DNA of 35,864 nucleotides from an uncultured Nostoc sp. (GTDB lineage: Bacteria > Cyanobacteriota > Cyanobacteriia > Cyanobacteriales > Nostocaceae): the NCBI RefSeq assembly GCF_937863485.1, contig NZ_CALMFY010000217.1, positions 15,150 through 51,013 of the forward strand, in the 5' to 3' direction. Position 1 is the first letter of the stretch; each line of letters begins with the position of its first letter. Both the position numbers and the translations under genes were made by a program. Below, piece by piece: positions 16,826-25,328 of the stretch. The notes under the pieces were generated by a model. That model saw only the letters and a program-made list of their open reading frames with translations. It had not been told where the DNA came from and did not search any database.

Positions 16826-17980
16826 TCAATTTTTTGCTGTCAACTGAATCGTTTCTCTAGTCTGCGGGGAGCGATTTTTTCCCTTGTAGCGATACCACCA
16901 CATCACAAAGCCAGTAACAGATAAGATTAACGGTGCAAGTCCAATAAATAGGTAGAAAATCCGAGTAGGCCAGCCACCAAATGTACCATAGTGTAGGGGA
17001 CTAAAAGAATTGAGGATGCGATCGCCCAATGACTGCTTCAAAGAACTATCGACTCGCAAAACCTTGCCACTGTATTGGTCAAGATAAACACTGCTTTGAC
17101 CATAGTCTTCAGTTTCTTGGGGAAGTTTAAAGGCAACATTTAAAGCTTCTTCTGGTTTAGTTGGAAAATAAATTCTCCTGAGTTCTCCAGTCGGTAAAGT
17201 AGCTTGAGCCGTTTTTAATTGTTCTTTTAATGCTAGTGGAGACTTACCAGCAACGACAACAGAAACAGGATCTGCTTGCTGCTTGGAGAAGGTGAGTGTG
17301 TAGATCATCGGGTTGACGACTTCAGAAAAACTCCAGCAAAATCCCGTGAAAAATGTAAATATCAGAAATACTGCTGTAATAACACCAGCAACTTTGTGAA
17401 CATCAAAGTTCACTCGCTTGACATGGGCATTCCACTTAATTTTGAAACCAGAAATCAACTTGCGCCAACCAGGCCAAAGAATAATACCCGTAATACTCAT
17501 AAACGACATCAGTAAACCAATAATGCCCACAAACTTGTATCCTAAATCACCGCCTAAAAGAGCATAGTGGAGTGGGTAGACGATATCAAAAAACTTTTGG
17601 ATAAAGGTTGGCTTTAAATTATTGCCGAGAATTGCTCCGGTATAAGGGTTAACGTAATTTTCTGTCCATTCTTTTTGTTTGGTTTTGAGAATAACATTCA
17701 TCGGCTCATTTGGCTTTGAAGGCAGGTAAATCCTTTGAACTGGTGCGTCTGGTTGATCGGCATAGGTTTTTTTGACAGTGTTAAGAACAACCTCAATAGG
17801 TAGTAGTTCACCTTGAGGAGTGAGTGTGCCAATTCGGCGCTGCTGATCGAAGTTGCTAATTTCGGAGTGGAAAACTAATAAAGTACCAGTTAAACCGACA
17901 ATAATTGTGATTAGTCCCACCGCTAAACCAATGTAGCGGTGTAGGGTAAATACTAAATCGCGTAGTTTTTTAGAGTTCAT
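16826..17980 (-). CDS. PepSY-associated membrane protein of iron-uptake loci
   Basis: 384 residues with four membrane helices: LAVGLITIIVGLTGTLLVFH (about 18-37), VGIIGLLMSFMSITGIILW (150-168), ITAVFLIFTFFTGFCW (201-216) and the C-terminal LFIGLAPLILSVTGFVMWWY. Helix-flanking histidines (LHRYIG, LHYALLGG, VHKVAG, LHYGTFGG) and two periplasmic PepSY-like segments fit the PepSY_TM family of proposed iron-regulated reductases next to TonB receptors. It appears intact although its neighbours are all broken: receptor fragments lie on both sides and a regulator remnant upstream. Function in reductive iron release is family inference. Confidence 0.88.
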   Translation of the reverse strand: MNSKKLRDLVFTLHRYIGLAVGLITIIVGLTGTLLVFHSEISNFDQQRRIGTLTPQGELLPIEVVLNTVKKTYADQPDAPVQRIYLPSKPNEPMNVILKTKQKEWTENYVNPYTGAILGNNLKPTFIQKFFDIVYPLHYALLGGDLGYKFVGIIGLLMSFMSITGIILWPGWRKLISGFKIKWNAHVKRVNFDVHKVAGVITAVFLIFTFFTGFCWSFSEVVNPMIYTLTFSKQQADPVSVVVAGKSPLALKEQLKTAQATLPTGELRRIYFPTKPEEALNVAFKLPQETEDYGQSSVYLDQYSGKVLRVDSSLKQSLGDRILNSFSPLHYGTFGGWPTRIFYLFIGLAPLILSVTGFVMWWYRYKGKNRSPQTRETIQLTAKN

Positions 17981-18045
17981 ATCAGGTTCCTTAAAATATT
18001 CTTATTTGCCAAGTCAGAGGGAAATTGGGCCGTGGAGGCTGTATG

Positions 18046-18510
18046 TTATAACTCCCAAGAAATCGTTCCTTGAACTGTAAACGGATCAGCCGGATCAACT
18101 ACACCCCCAGTTGAGCCATCGAAATATCTGACATCAAATAAGTTCTTGAAGTTAACAGATGCTCTCAAGCGATCCTTTTTGTAGAAAATAACCGCATCAG
18201 TCCGTATTAAAACCAGGTACGGTGTACAAGTTATCAATTTATCCATAAGCTTCGGTAGCTGCAAAGATGCCTCCACCAAAGCCAAACCCTTCTAATGTTC
18301 CTGTTTGAAAGGTATAGGTTGTCCACAACGAGCCACTATGTCGAGGTATACCACGTAGAGCATTTCTGACTGGATATGTATTGTCTTGAGTGATTTCTGC
18401 ATCCGTATAAGTGTAGGAAGCAATCACTTTCCAACCAGGTAAGATTTCTCCAGCAATATCGAACTCAATTCCACGAGCGCGTGTTTTTTGACTGAGATCA
18501 GTAATCAGCT
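18046..18510 (-). pseudogene. TonB-dependent receptor, degraded C-terminal end
   Basis: Reading from 18510 downwards: RARGIEFDIAGEILPGWKVI, ASYTYTDAEITQDNTYPVRN, SGSLWTTYTFQTG, GFGGGIFAATEAYG, then TAA (18239-18241), IDNLYTVPGF, a frame change near 18205, and TDAVIFYKKDRLRASVNFKN to DPADPFTVQGTISWEL-stop. These are the last strands of a siderophore receptor barrel, including its proper C-terminus. At least one nonsense codon and one frameshift are present. It ends 65 bases before the PepSY gene, its natural operon partner. Confidence 0.83.
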
Positions 18511-18644
18511 ATTTGAGAATAAATCTTACAGGAGATGACTCGCCAATTGCAAGTAATTATCAAATATTATTGACAAAGGGAATTAACATATAAAAGACTT
18601 TACTCTAGTTGACAAATTAGCTTTTAAGCCCCCGGATTTATCCG

Positions 18645-18696
18645 TAGGGGTCAATCCAAAATCTAAAATCCAAAATCCAAAATTGGATGACCCCTA
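18645..18696. repeat. Inverted repeat with internal AATCCAAAAT copies
   Basis: TAGGGGTCAATCCAA and TTGGATGACCCCTA form imperfect arms around several AATC(C/T)AAAAT direct repeats. It lies between the receptor and regulator remnants, a place consistent with a small palindromic element or an old terminator. The flanks show no clear target duplication. Confidence 0.4.
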
Positions 18697-18732
18697 TCAT
18701 GTGTGCTAACTCCAGTGATAACGGCGGATTTT

Positions 18733-19223
18733 TTTAACAAGACTCTAGAATTTCTCTAGCTTGATGAATTCGGTTAATGCTTGAAGTTTTCAGTTTAGCG
18801 ATCGCTGCAAGTTACTTCGTTCTGCCAAAATGGGTGCTAGTTGCAATGTGATTAATTTAATTGCTTTGCTCTGCAAACAAATTTGCTTTGTAGTGCCTTA
18901 ATCAGGACAGTTGATAATTTGTCTTACCACTAATTGCAATGCTGGGTTGATTTCTAAATAAAGCAGAGTCTGCCAGTCATTGCCCTTGACTAAAAAACTT
19001 AAATCTGGCTTCATAGCTCCATCTGTTCTTAGAAAAAACCTTGCTCACAAATCAGCAGAGATTTAGATGTTCACCCCCAAAATTCTATCGTTTTTCTGAA
19101 ATTCCATTGTCCATAAGCGTTGCACACCACTACCATAAATCAATGTGCAACTTTCACTAAAATATTGTCCCCGACTATCTCCTATGGAGCCAGAAAAGAG
19201 AACACCAAACTCAACTAGGTGAG
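18733..19223 (-). pseudogene. AraC/PchR-like regulator remnant
   Basis: The minus strand reads LVEFGVLFSGSIGDSRGQYF, ...QRLWTMEFQKNDRILGVNI-stop, then in another frame MKPDLSFLVKGNDWQTLLYL, EINPALQLVVRQIINCPD-stop, CLQSKAIKLITLQLAP and, after a further shift, INRIHQAREIL. The order matches the N-terminal part of PchR-type AraC regulators that precede siderophore receptor genes in Nostoc-type cyanobacteria; the C-terminal helix-turn-helix part is nearly all lost. Several stops and shifts show it is dead. The recognition rests on family memory of short blocks. Confidence 0.65.
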
Positions 19224-19389
19224 CTCAATTTGGAACCCTAATCAATAACTTCTGTCCACAGTTCTAAATCATCTTTTAATGCCAGGAAAATAGTCATAGT
19301 TGGCGACTGATGATCAGATTAATGCTATTAATTAGCAATAATTTTAGAGGAATCAGTCCAAAAATTAGTAATAGTAAATGTGCATTGCT

Positions 19390-20298
19390 CTATTCCCAAG
19401 CATCTTCCTCTAACTGTCTCTCAATTTGAGAAATCGCCAACTTGAAGACTGCCTGAACTCCCCCTTCCCCTTCCTTGGTTAATGCGGCTTGCAGAGGTTC
19501 TAAGGAAGTGCGATCGCCAATCTTCATCAATGCCAGAGCGGCCGCTTTTCGAGTTTCCCAATCGGGATGGTGCAATAATTCAACGAGATTAGGAATTGCT
19601 GGTCGATAAATAAGGCTGCCCAAAGCAGATGCCGCTTCACACCGCACAATTGCAGATGAATCGGTGAGGGCGTTAACTAAAATATTAAATGCTCCTTCTT
19701 GGGTACCTTCTTCAGCTATTTTAGCGATCGCACCAACCACCGCAGCGCGAACTTCAGCCGAGTCTGAGTTAATCTCTTGATATAAATATTCCTTCGCCTC
19801 TGCTCCAATAAATCCCAACGCCCATACTGCATATCCTTTGGCACTTTCTGGATACTCGCTTGACGCTAATATTTTTAGTAATGCTGGCACAGCGGCCTTA
19901 CCTATCTTGGCCAGCGCTCCCACCGACGAGGCTTTGACCACTGTATCTTCATCATTTAACAGAGCCTTGACCAAGGTTGGAATTGCGATCGGGTCAGCGA
20001 TCAGTGTCAGGGTTTTAGTGCTGGCTCGCCGCACAACTGGGTTTGGGTGATTTGCTACAGCTTCCATCAATAAAGGGGCCGCTGGTTTACCGATTTTACC
20101 CAATGCCTCTGCAAAACTCAACCTAACCATCCCCCGTGAGTCTCCCATACTCTCAATCATCTGCTTGAGTAGGTCTTGGTCATCAGGGTTGAAGGTGTTT
20201 AAGCCTAATTGCTCACTCACCGCTGCAAATAAAGCATCAGTTTCTGCCTGAGACAGATTTAACGAATCCTCCCCGGATTGAGTTTTGGAGTTGAGCAT
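19390..20298 (-). CDS. cpeF: CpeF-type bilin lyase for beta-phycoerythrin
   Basis: 302 residues of HEAT-like repeats of the CpcE/F-type lyase superfamily (RMVRLSFAEALGKIGKPAAP-like units at about 53-75, RRASTKTLTLIADP, VKASSVGALAKIGKAAVP, RCEAASALGSL, RKAAALALMKIGD). Length and the N-terminal LSQAETDALFAAVSEQLG fit CpeF, reported in Fremyella to ligate the doubly linked phycoerythrobilin on beta-phycoerythrin; the matching double-cysteine site is intact in cpeB here. It is 32 bases downstream of a 79-aa gene on the same strand and probably co-transcribed with it. MpeU/MpeV-like relatives or a new lyase are alternatives. Confidence 0.72.
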   Translation of the reverse strand: MLNSKTQSGEDSLNLSQAETDALFAAVSEQLGLNTFNPDDQDLLKQMIESMGDSRGMVRLSFAEALGKIGKPAAPLLMEAVANHPNPVVRRASTKTLTLIADPIAIPTLVKALLNDEDTVVKASSVGALAKIGKAAVPALLKILASSEYPESAKGYAVWALGFIGAEAKEYLYQEINSDSAEVRAAVVGAIAKIAEEGTQEGAFNILVNALTDSSAIVRCEAASALGSLIYRPAIPNLVELLHHPDWETRKAAALALMKIGDRTSLEPLQAALTKEGEGGVQAVFKLAISQIERQLEEDAWE

Positions 20299-20330
20299 AT
20301 GACTTATAGTTAAATTATCAAGATGGATTA

Positions 20331-20570
20331 CTAGTTGCTGAGGTTCAGGGTAGCTTGCTGATTACGGAGTTCCTGGAGGGCAGAATCAATCTTGGCAAGC
20401 TCAGGCTCTAGTTTTGCCATCACATTTACTCTCATTAATTTAGCCCGTTTTGCTGTTTCCGTAGTTTCTTGAACTAGACGTTCCCGATACTGCTCAAGTT
20501 CTGCAATAACTTCTGCTACTTCTTGAGCGTTTACGTTATCGGTTGTTGTGAATTCTGAGGCTTCATCCAT
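20331..20570 (-). CDS. Small coiled-coil protein co-transcribed with cpeF
   Basis: 79 residues, acidic N-terminus and a long predicted helix (VAEVIAELEQYRERLVQETT, AKLEPELAKIDSALQELRNQ) likely to form a coiled coil. No cysteines, no signal or membrane segment. AGGAAA lies eight bases before the ATG. Placed directly upstream of the lyase gene in one unit, it may be a lyase partner or a phycoerythrin assembly helper; I do not recognise its family and no function is shown. Confidence 0.7.
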   Translation of the reverse strand: MDEASEFTTTDNVNAQEVAEVIAELEQYRERLVQETTETAKRAKLMRVNVMAKLEPELAKIDSALQELRNQQATLNLSN

Positions 20571-20919
20571 AACTTTTGTTTCCTAAATGCGTGTTTATAT
20601 AATGATGTGTAGTCAGTGTTCGACTATCGTTTGTATTTGGTTACTCGCTAAAAACCAGCACTTAGCTGTTACATACAATTGAGCAATTGGCAAGAGGCAA
20701 CTGACTAATAGCTAACAAATGCATATATTCCGATCTTCTCAGATCGCGTAACCACTGGTAAAGCTTTTGACGCAAATCTTCAAAAGTCGAACCAAACTAT
20801 AGTCTTCGATCCAAGTTCTGATAAGTCTTTTAGGCTTTTTTGATTGAAAGTGCCACAGCTACGCCCGTCGTAGACATCGCGCTCGCATGGTCTAGCACAG
20901 TGCAACAGGAGAAGTTGAT
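20571..20919. other. 349-bp divergent promoter region
   Basis: Lies between the minus-strand 79-aa/cpeF unit and the plus-strand Cys-rich gene. It must hold promoters for both. AGGAGA at about 20910 is the ribosome site of the plus-strand gene. No other defined element was recognised. Confidence 0.45.
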
Positions 20920-21553
20920 GTGATGATTACCAATCCTTGTCTTCAAGCTGTTATAGAAGCTCCGTGCTATGAGGGTGAGCCATTATGGCCGTGGTTCGTT
21001 GCAGACTATAAACCATTCTCGCGCATTCAGTTATATGGTGAGATAACGGATTTGGAGGTTGGTTTAATATTTGCCCAACTGGTAAAGTACAACGATTTAG
21101 ACAGTGAGAGCGATGCCAACGACGTTCTGTATCAAGTTATTGAGTCCAAGACACTGATTTTGCCAGGAGGTCTTCAAGTCAGGTCTAGTGCTGATGAACT
21201 GATCTGCCCTGGTTGCTGTTGTGGTCTAGAAGAGTGGCGGGAGTGGTTAGATTTTTTGACTACAGGGCGATCGCCTTGGCTTGGTCAGCGATCCAAGCCC
21301 CTGGATTGAAATGGTGGATGGTTTTGTTCGTGTATGGTCAGATGGAGGAATGGATTCAACAGCCAGCGCATTTCACCTCGATTTTGAGCAATCCACCTTC
21401 GAGACGCAACTGAGCAAAGTGCAGCAGGACTTGAGTACCTTCCTGATAAAGATTGAGGCGTGGGCTAATGGGATAAAGTTTCCAGAACCTAGCAAGCTAT
21501 CGTCTAAGTTTGACGAATGCTTTGCTATTTCACGTAAATGGTCAGAGGAATAG
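20920..21553 (+). pseudogene. Cys-rich hypothetical gene with a one-base frameshift
   Basis: The first frame reads from ATG 20920 through LICPGCCCGLEEWREWLDFL to RSPWLGQRSKPLD-stop at 21309. The neighbouring frame, open to 21553, continues with DPSPWIEMVDGFVRVWSDGG and ends ISRKWSEE. Removing one G at about 21288 changes GGTCAGCGAT to GGTCACGAT and gives ...PWLGHDPSPWIE... in one 210-residue protein. The CPGCCC cluster could bind metal. Function unknown; I considered the phycoerythrin regulator CpeR but cannot support it. The shift may be a real mutation or an assembly error next to a HIP1 site. Confidence 0.6.
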
Positions 21554-21577
21554 TTATCAACTGTTTAACTAATTACT

Positions 21578-21628
21578 AATTCGTAATTAAATTTTTAACT
21601 ACGAATTACCAATTATCAATTACGAATT
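21578..21628. terminator. AT-rich inverted repeat between convergent genes
   Basis: AATTCGTAATT (21578-21588) and AATTACGAATT (21618-21628) are perfect inverted copies in the 78-base gap between the stops of the Cys-rich gene and the DUF1838 gene. Weak GC content argues against a strong terminator, but position fits a bidirectional one. Confidence 0.4.
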
Positions 21629-21631
21629 ATT

Positions 21632-22432
21632 TTAAGAGGTTTCTTCTAGTGGAAAAATGTCTCCCCGCAAGTAGGACTCAAAGTTTTTCTTAAAGTATTG
21701 AATGCTCGTGACATTCAGTTCATCGCTTTCCGTTGGGGTGAATTCATAAATTGGTACTTTTTCTCTCACCAGCTTGACCAAGCTAGGATGAAGCTGCTCA
21801 AAAGAATCTACTCTAAATATTGTGGTTTCAAATCTTAATTTAGCTGGATGAGCATATCCTAACTTCATCCAGGGTAACCAAGGACAGTCCCTCGCCCACT
21901 TAGCAGGAGGGACTTCAGTTGCATCAGGTCGGCAAGTATTTGATATAAAGTACTCAACTCCTTTAAACTTTTCTCCAGGGCAATAGTCTGAATATTTACT
22001 ATCTCCTGCTAAGGGATGGGGGTATTCTAAAGGAATTTCTATGACAGAGGTAATATATCCACTGCCTTTGGGTATGACAAATTTTTTTGGTTTAACTGAG
22101 CCTTGGACAATGCGGTTAGCAATGTGGACTACTGGTACTGCTTCACTTGCTGTTGGTGATTTCCAAAAGTGGAGAATCTCTTGCGTATCCGGGTCACAAA
22201 ATAAACCTAACTCTCTATTGATGCGATACCCAACTTCACCGTGTTCAGGATCGGGTTTGAGAAATACTTTAGTAGCATTCATCCCAATAATAGAGAACAA
22301 TTTTTCCTTGGGCAAGTCTGGTGTTTGTTGCCACCAAATTTCCCCAGACCAGTTGTAATAAAGCTGTAACCCATGATTTTTTCTGTAAAAATCGATGTTA
22401 TTAAATTCGTAGTCATCTAAATAATCATTCAT
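21632..22432 (-). CDS. DUF1838 family protein
   Basis: 266 residues with the DUF1838 pattern: WSGEIWWQQTPDLPKEKLFS followed by IIGMNAT (about 29-55), RELGLFCDPDTQEILHFWKS then VPVVHIANRIVQG (73-112), and a C-terminal VDSFEQLHPSLVKLVRE. The family has no settled role. It is soluble, with many Trp and Tyr. It lies between cpeF and cpeY, with no obvious operon partner; whether it takes part in pigment metabolism cannot be told. The ATG at 22432 is preceded by TAGGAG. Confidence 0.75.
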   Translation of the reverse strand: MNDYLDDYEFNNIDFYRKNHGLQLYYNWSGEIWWQQTPDLPKEKLFSIIGMNATKVFLKPDPEHGEVGYRINRELGLFCDPDTQEILHFWKSPTASEAVPVVHIANRIVQGSVKPKKFVIPKGSGYITSVIEIPLEYPHPLAGDSKYSDYCPGEKFKGVEYFISNTCRPDATEVPPAKWARDCPWLPWMKLGYAHPAKLRFETTIFRVDSFEQLHPSLVKLVREKVPIYEFTPTESDELNVTSIQYFKKNFESYLRGDIFPLEETS

Positions 22433-22867
22433 ATAAAACTCCTATCATCCTCAAATGGCTGCGTAGACGTTTCTTCGGCTTGTGGTTAGATATCGCAACT
22501 CTCACTCAGTAGCTCAGTAAGCGAATTTTATTTTATTTTGACATCAACTCTAACTTAACTACTGGAGTTTAGACTAAAAGCAATATAAGGAAACGCAGTT
22601 TAAGCTCAATGATCCAACGACATGCTGAGACATCGCTGCGGGAGGATTTCCCTCCGAAGGCGGCTGCAAATCTAAAGGGTGGACACCCAATCAAGTATTA
22701 TATGTACTAGCTTCAAAGTTGTGACAATTACGCATCCATCTGTGGCATGATCTCCACTTTCAACTGTTTGCCAAACATCTTATGAATCGGATACTTGTCG
22801 AGCGTAGCGACGAAGCAAACGGAAAAACGTTTAAAGCGAAAATATTTCTTTATTAAATTACACCCTA
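22433..22867. other. 435-bp intergenic region with dispersed repeats
   Basis: Holds repeat-like stretches (GGAGGATTTCCCTCCGAAGG palindrome near 22640; GAGCGTAGCGACGAAGC near 22800) and no supported gene. The DUF1838 promoter must be in its left part. Confidence 0.4.
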
Positions 22868-23173
22868 TTAAGGCGGTGGTAAGGTAATTGTTGGACTAGG
22901 CGAATTGTGTTCATTAAGATAACTTGTAACTGCTGAAAATAAGAGAACAATGAAAACTAAAACAAAGTACAGCCCTACAAAAGTAGCGATTACTTTCATA
23001 ATACCTCCAGCTACACCTTGCGCTATGTCGCCACTTGTAATCTGTTGTTTATTCTTAATTTCTTCTTTTAATTCGCGTAATTCAGACCGTAAAGCTTCTA
23101 ATTCTGTAACTTCAGAATTAGTTCCTTGAGATTGTTGCTGTTCCAAATTCCGGTCATTTTGATCGTTGTTCAT
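22868..23173 (-). CDS. Small membrane protein with coiled coil
   Basis: 101 residues from ATG 23173, chosen because GGTGGAG lies nine bases upstream; the frame is open further 5' without such a site. The Asn/Gln-rich start is followed by a coiled-coil segment (TELEALRSELRELKEEIKNK, about 24-43), then one membrane helix (VIATFVGLYFVLVFIVLLFS, about 62-81), and a short Pro-rich tail TITLPPP. Possibly a membrane-anchored scaffold; no family recognised. Confidence 0.65.
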   Translation of the reverse strand: MNNDQNDRNLEQQQSQGTNSEVTELEALRSELRELKEEIKNKQQITSGDIAQGVAGGIMKVIATFVGLYFVLVFIVLLFSAVTSYLNEHNSPSPTITLPPP

Positions 23174-23514
23174 ATTATTATCTCCACCAATTTTAAAAAT
23201 TATCCTGTTAGCGATGTTTATTATGCTACTACAAAAATGCCTGTGTTTTATTTCAGGCGATCGCACCAGTTTCTAAGCTCTAAATCAATAGTACAAACTG
23301 CACATCAAAGTGTATATGGTGTTCAAGCTAGGGGAGAAAGAGGAAACTACAGTCCGCAACGTGTTAAATTTAACTCTAATCAAACTGCTTAACTTTTCGT
23401 TACATACTTATAAATTATTCCGCCCATTTAATTACATACCATAGGGGAATTGTTTAAGCTTATCAAATGTCATAGTCAAGCTGTTAATTTTTTATTGTTA
23501 TCAGCATTGACCAT

Positions 23515-23546
23515 AAAGTGGTCAGCCATGTTGAACTGACCACTTT
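23515..23546. terminator. Orphan hairpin upstream of cpeY
   Basis: Perfect 11-base arms AAAGTGGTCAG and CTGACCACTTT around a ten-base loop, followed on the plus strand by CAATTTTTA. There is no plus-strand gene immediately before it, so it may end an unrecognised small RNA or be a dispersed repeat. The interval 23174-23745 is otherwise without a supported gene. Confidence 0.5.
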
Positions 23547-23778
23547 CAATTTTTAAGGACATTTTCATTTATCATTATATAGTGTATTTTTTGCTCCGTA
23601 AGTCTGTGGGCTTTATCTTCCAATCTCTCGCATTTAGTTTAAACTCCAGTGAAAAGCAACTGCATTTTTTGATAGTTCAATTTATAAACATTATTTACCG
23701 CTATTTTCCAGTCCCCAGTCCCTAGTACGATAGTAAACGTGACCTTTGAGCAATTATCCAAAAGCCATTTACAAATCA

Positions 23779-25050
23779 ATGGATAAACGTTTTTTTAAAA
23801 TGTTTGGGCTAACAGAAGATCAAGCGATCGCAATTATCGATACACCATTAGAACAACTCGAAGACGCTTCTGATAAGTATATTGCTGTTTCCCATCTAAT
23901 TAACTTTCCGACTGAGCAATCGATCGCGGCTTTAGTACGGGCGATTGAAACCAGTAATCCTGATGAGTTAGACCACCGGATTGTTCGACGCAAGGCTGTG
24001 GAAAGTCTAGGGCGATTGCAGGCCGAATCAGCTTTACCTGTAATTCGGCAGTGTCTTAAAGATGATGATATTTATACTGTTGAAAATACCGTGTGGGCGA
24101 TCGGGGAAATCGGGACTAAAGATCCAGAAATTCTCGAAGAAGTGGCGCAACTGCTCGATAAACCAGGTCAAATCTATCGAGTGATTATTCACACCCTAGC
24201 TAATGCTAACTATCAGGCGTCTCTAGAACGTGTTCGGAAATTTACCCAAGCTGAGGATGAACCTATCCGTAGTGCAGCGATCGCTACAGTTTGTCGTTTC
24301 ACAGGTGACTATTCCCAAATCACTGAGGTGATGGCGCTGCTGCAAAGTTCTAGCGTCAATGCACGGCGCGGTTGCATTCAAGACCTGATTGATTCACACT
24401 ACTACAAAGCAATCCCAGAAATTGCCCGTTGTCCTGTATCTCTGGTGTTTCGGTTGCGAGGATTGCGGATGCTTTTGGATGCAGGCGTTCCTAGTGGTGA
24501 AATTGCCTTTACAGAAATTCAACCTTATCTAGAGCAAGTACTCTACGATCATCCCAATGACCTTGATTTAGTACATGAGTATGACGCTACCCCTGTTCTA
24601 GATTTTGTCATTAACGAACTCTACGAAACCGATTTTGGACGGTGTTATTTAGCGACAAAAACCTTACTGGATATCTATGCACAAGAAGCACCAGCAGCAC
24701 TTCTAGCAACTTATTCGGACAAGGCATATAACGATTATGGCGCTCATTATCATGTCATGAAACTTTTCGGCTGGCTGAAATATGCTCCCGCCTATGATTT
24801 GTTAGTAGAAAACCTGTACAATCGCGAACCTCAGTTTCAGAAATCTCGTGCTGCTTGTGCGATCGCTCTTAGTGAATTAGGTGATTCACGAGCAATTCTT
24901 GAACTCAAAACTTGCCTAAATACACCGATTTGGGACTTGAAATACGCTTGTTTATTAGCCTTAGACCGCTTAGGAGACTCGTCTGGTCGGGAAATTTGCG
25001 CTCACGATGGTGACTGGCTAATTAAGGCGAAAGCGACAAGTACTCAATAG
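23779..25050 (+). CDS. cpeY: CpeY-type phycoerythrobilin lyase for alpha-phycoerythrin
   Basis: 423 residues from ATG 23779 (MDKRFFKMFGLTEDQAIAII); a TTG at 23746 would add 11 residues and neither start has a good ribosome site. HEAT-like repeats run throughout (RRKAVESLGRLQAESALPVI, YTVENTVWAIGEIGTKDPEI, RSAAIATVCRF, SRAACAIALSELGDSRAI, KYACLLALDRLGDSSGREIC), as in CpcE-type lyases. Length and N-terminus agree with CpeY, which attaches phycoerythrobilin to alpha-phycoerythrin Cys82 with CpeZ assisting. It is monocistronic here, separated from cpeZ by the decayed iron-uptake block and other genes. Confidence 0.85.
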   Translation: MDKRFFKMFGLTEDQAIAIIDTPLEQLEDASDKYIAVSHLINFPTEQSIAALVRAIETSNPDELDHRIVRRKAVESLGRLQAESALPVIRQCLKDDDIYTVENTVWAIGEIGTKDPEILEEVAQLLDKPGQIYRVIIHTLANANYQASLERVRKFTQAEDEPIRSAAIATVCRFTGDYSQITEVMALLQSSSVNARRGCIQDLIDSHYYKAIPEIARCPVSLVFRLRGLRMLLDAGVPSGEIAFTEIQPYLEQVLYDHPNDLDLVHEYDATPVLDFVINELYETDFGRCYLATKTLLDIYAQEAPAALLATYSDKAYNDYGAHYHVMKLFGWLKYAPAYDLLVENLYNREPQFQKSRAACAIALSELGDSRAILELKTCLNTPIWDLKYACLLALDRLGDSSGREICAHDGDWLIKAKATSTQ

Positions 25051-25105
25051 TTAGGAGTTAGAAGTTGGGAGTTCTATCAAGTCTAGATAATTGTCGATAC
25101 CTTGG

Positions 25106-25290
25106 CATTGTTAGTCAACACAATGCCATTGTTAGTCAATACAATAGCATTGTCAGTCAACACAATAGCATTGTCAGTCAACACAATAGCATTGTCAGCC
25201 GATACAATGCCATTGTTAGTCGATACAATGGCATTGTTAGTCAACACAATAGCGTTGTTAGTCAAAACAATGCCATTGCAGGTCAAAAGA
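25106..25290. repeat. 21-bp tandem repeat array A (8 full units)
   Basis: Eight units of exactly 21 bases begin CATTGTTAGTCAACACAATG and run to 25273; a degenerate ninth follows, and a worn copy precedes the array. Each unit is itself an inverted repeat (CATTGT...ACAATG). Units differ at a few positions (TTAGTC/TCAGTC/TCAGCC). Because 21 is a multiple of three, three frames are open across it; these are not taken as genes. It starts 55 bases after the cpeY stop. Confidence 0.92.
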
Positions 25291-25328
25291 CTTGTGTATA
25301 CACCGTAGCTTTGCAAGCTCTTAGGGGA

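Noticed and set aside
20920..21553. cpeR (phycoerythrin operon activator)
   Set aside because: The location fits, but I cannot recognise CpeR sequence; the CPGCCC/GHDP-like protein appears to be a different family.
23126..23392. Plus-strand 88-codon ORF
   Set aside because: Overlaps the better supported minus-strand membrane protein gene and lacks start signals, although its last 30 residues look protein-like.
25106..25290. CRISPR array
   Set aside because: Units are contiguous without unique spacers and there are no cas genes.
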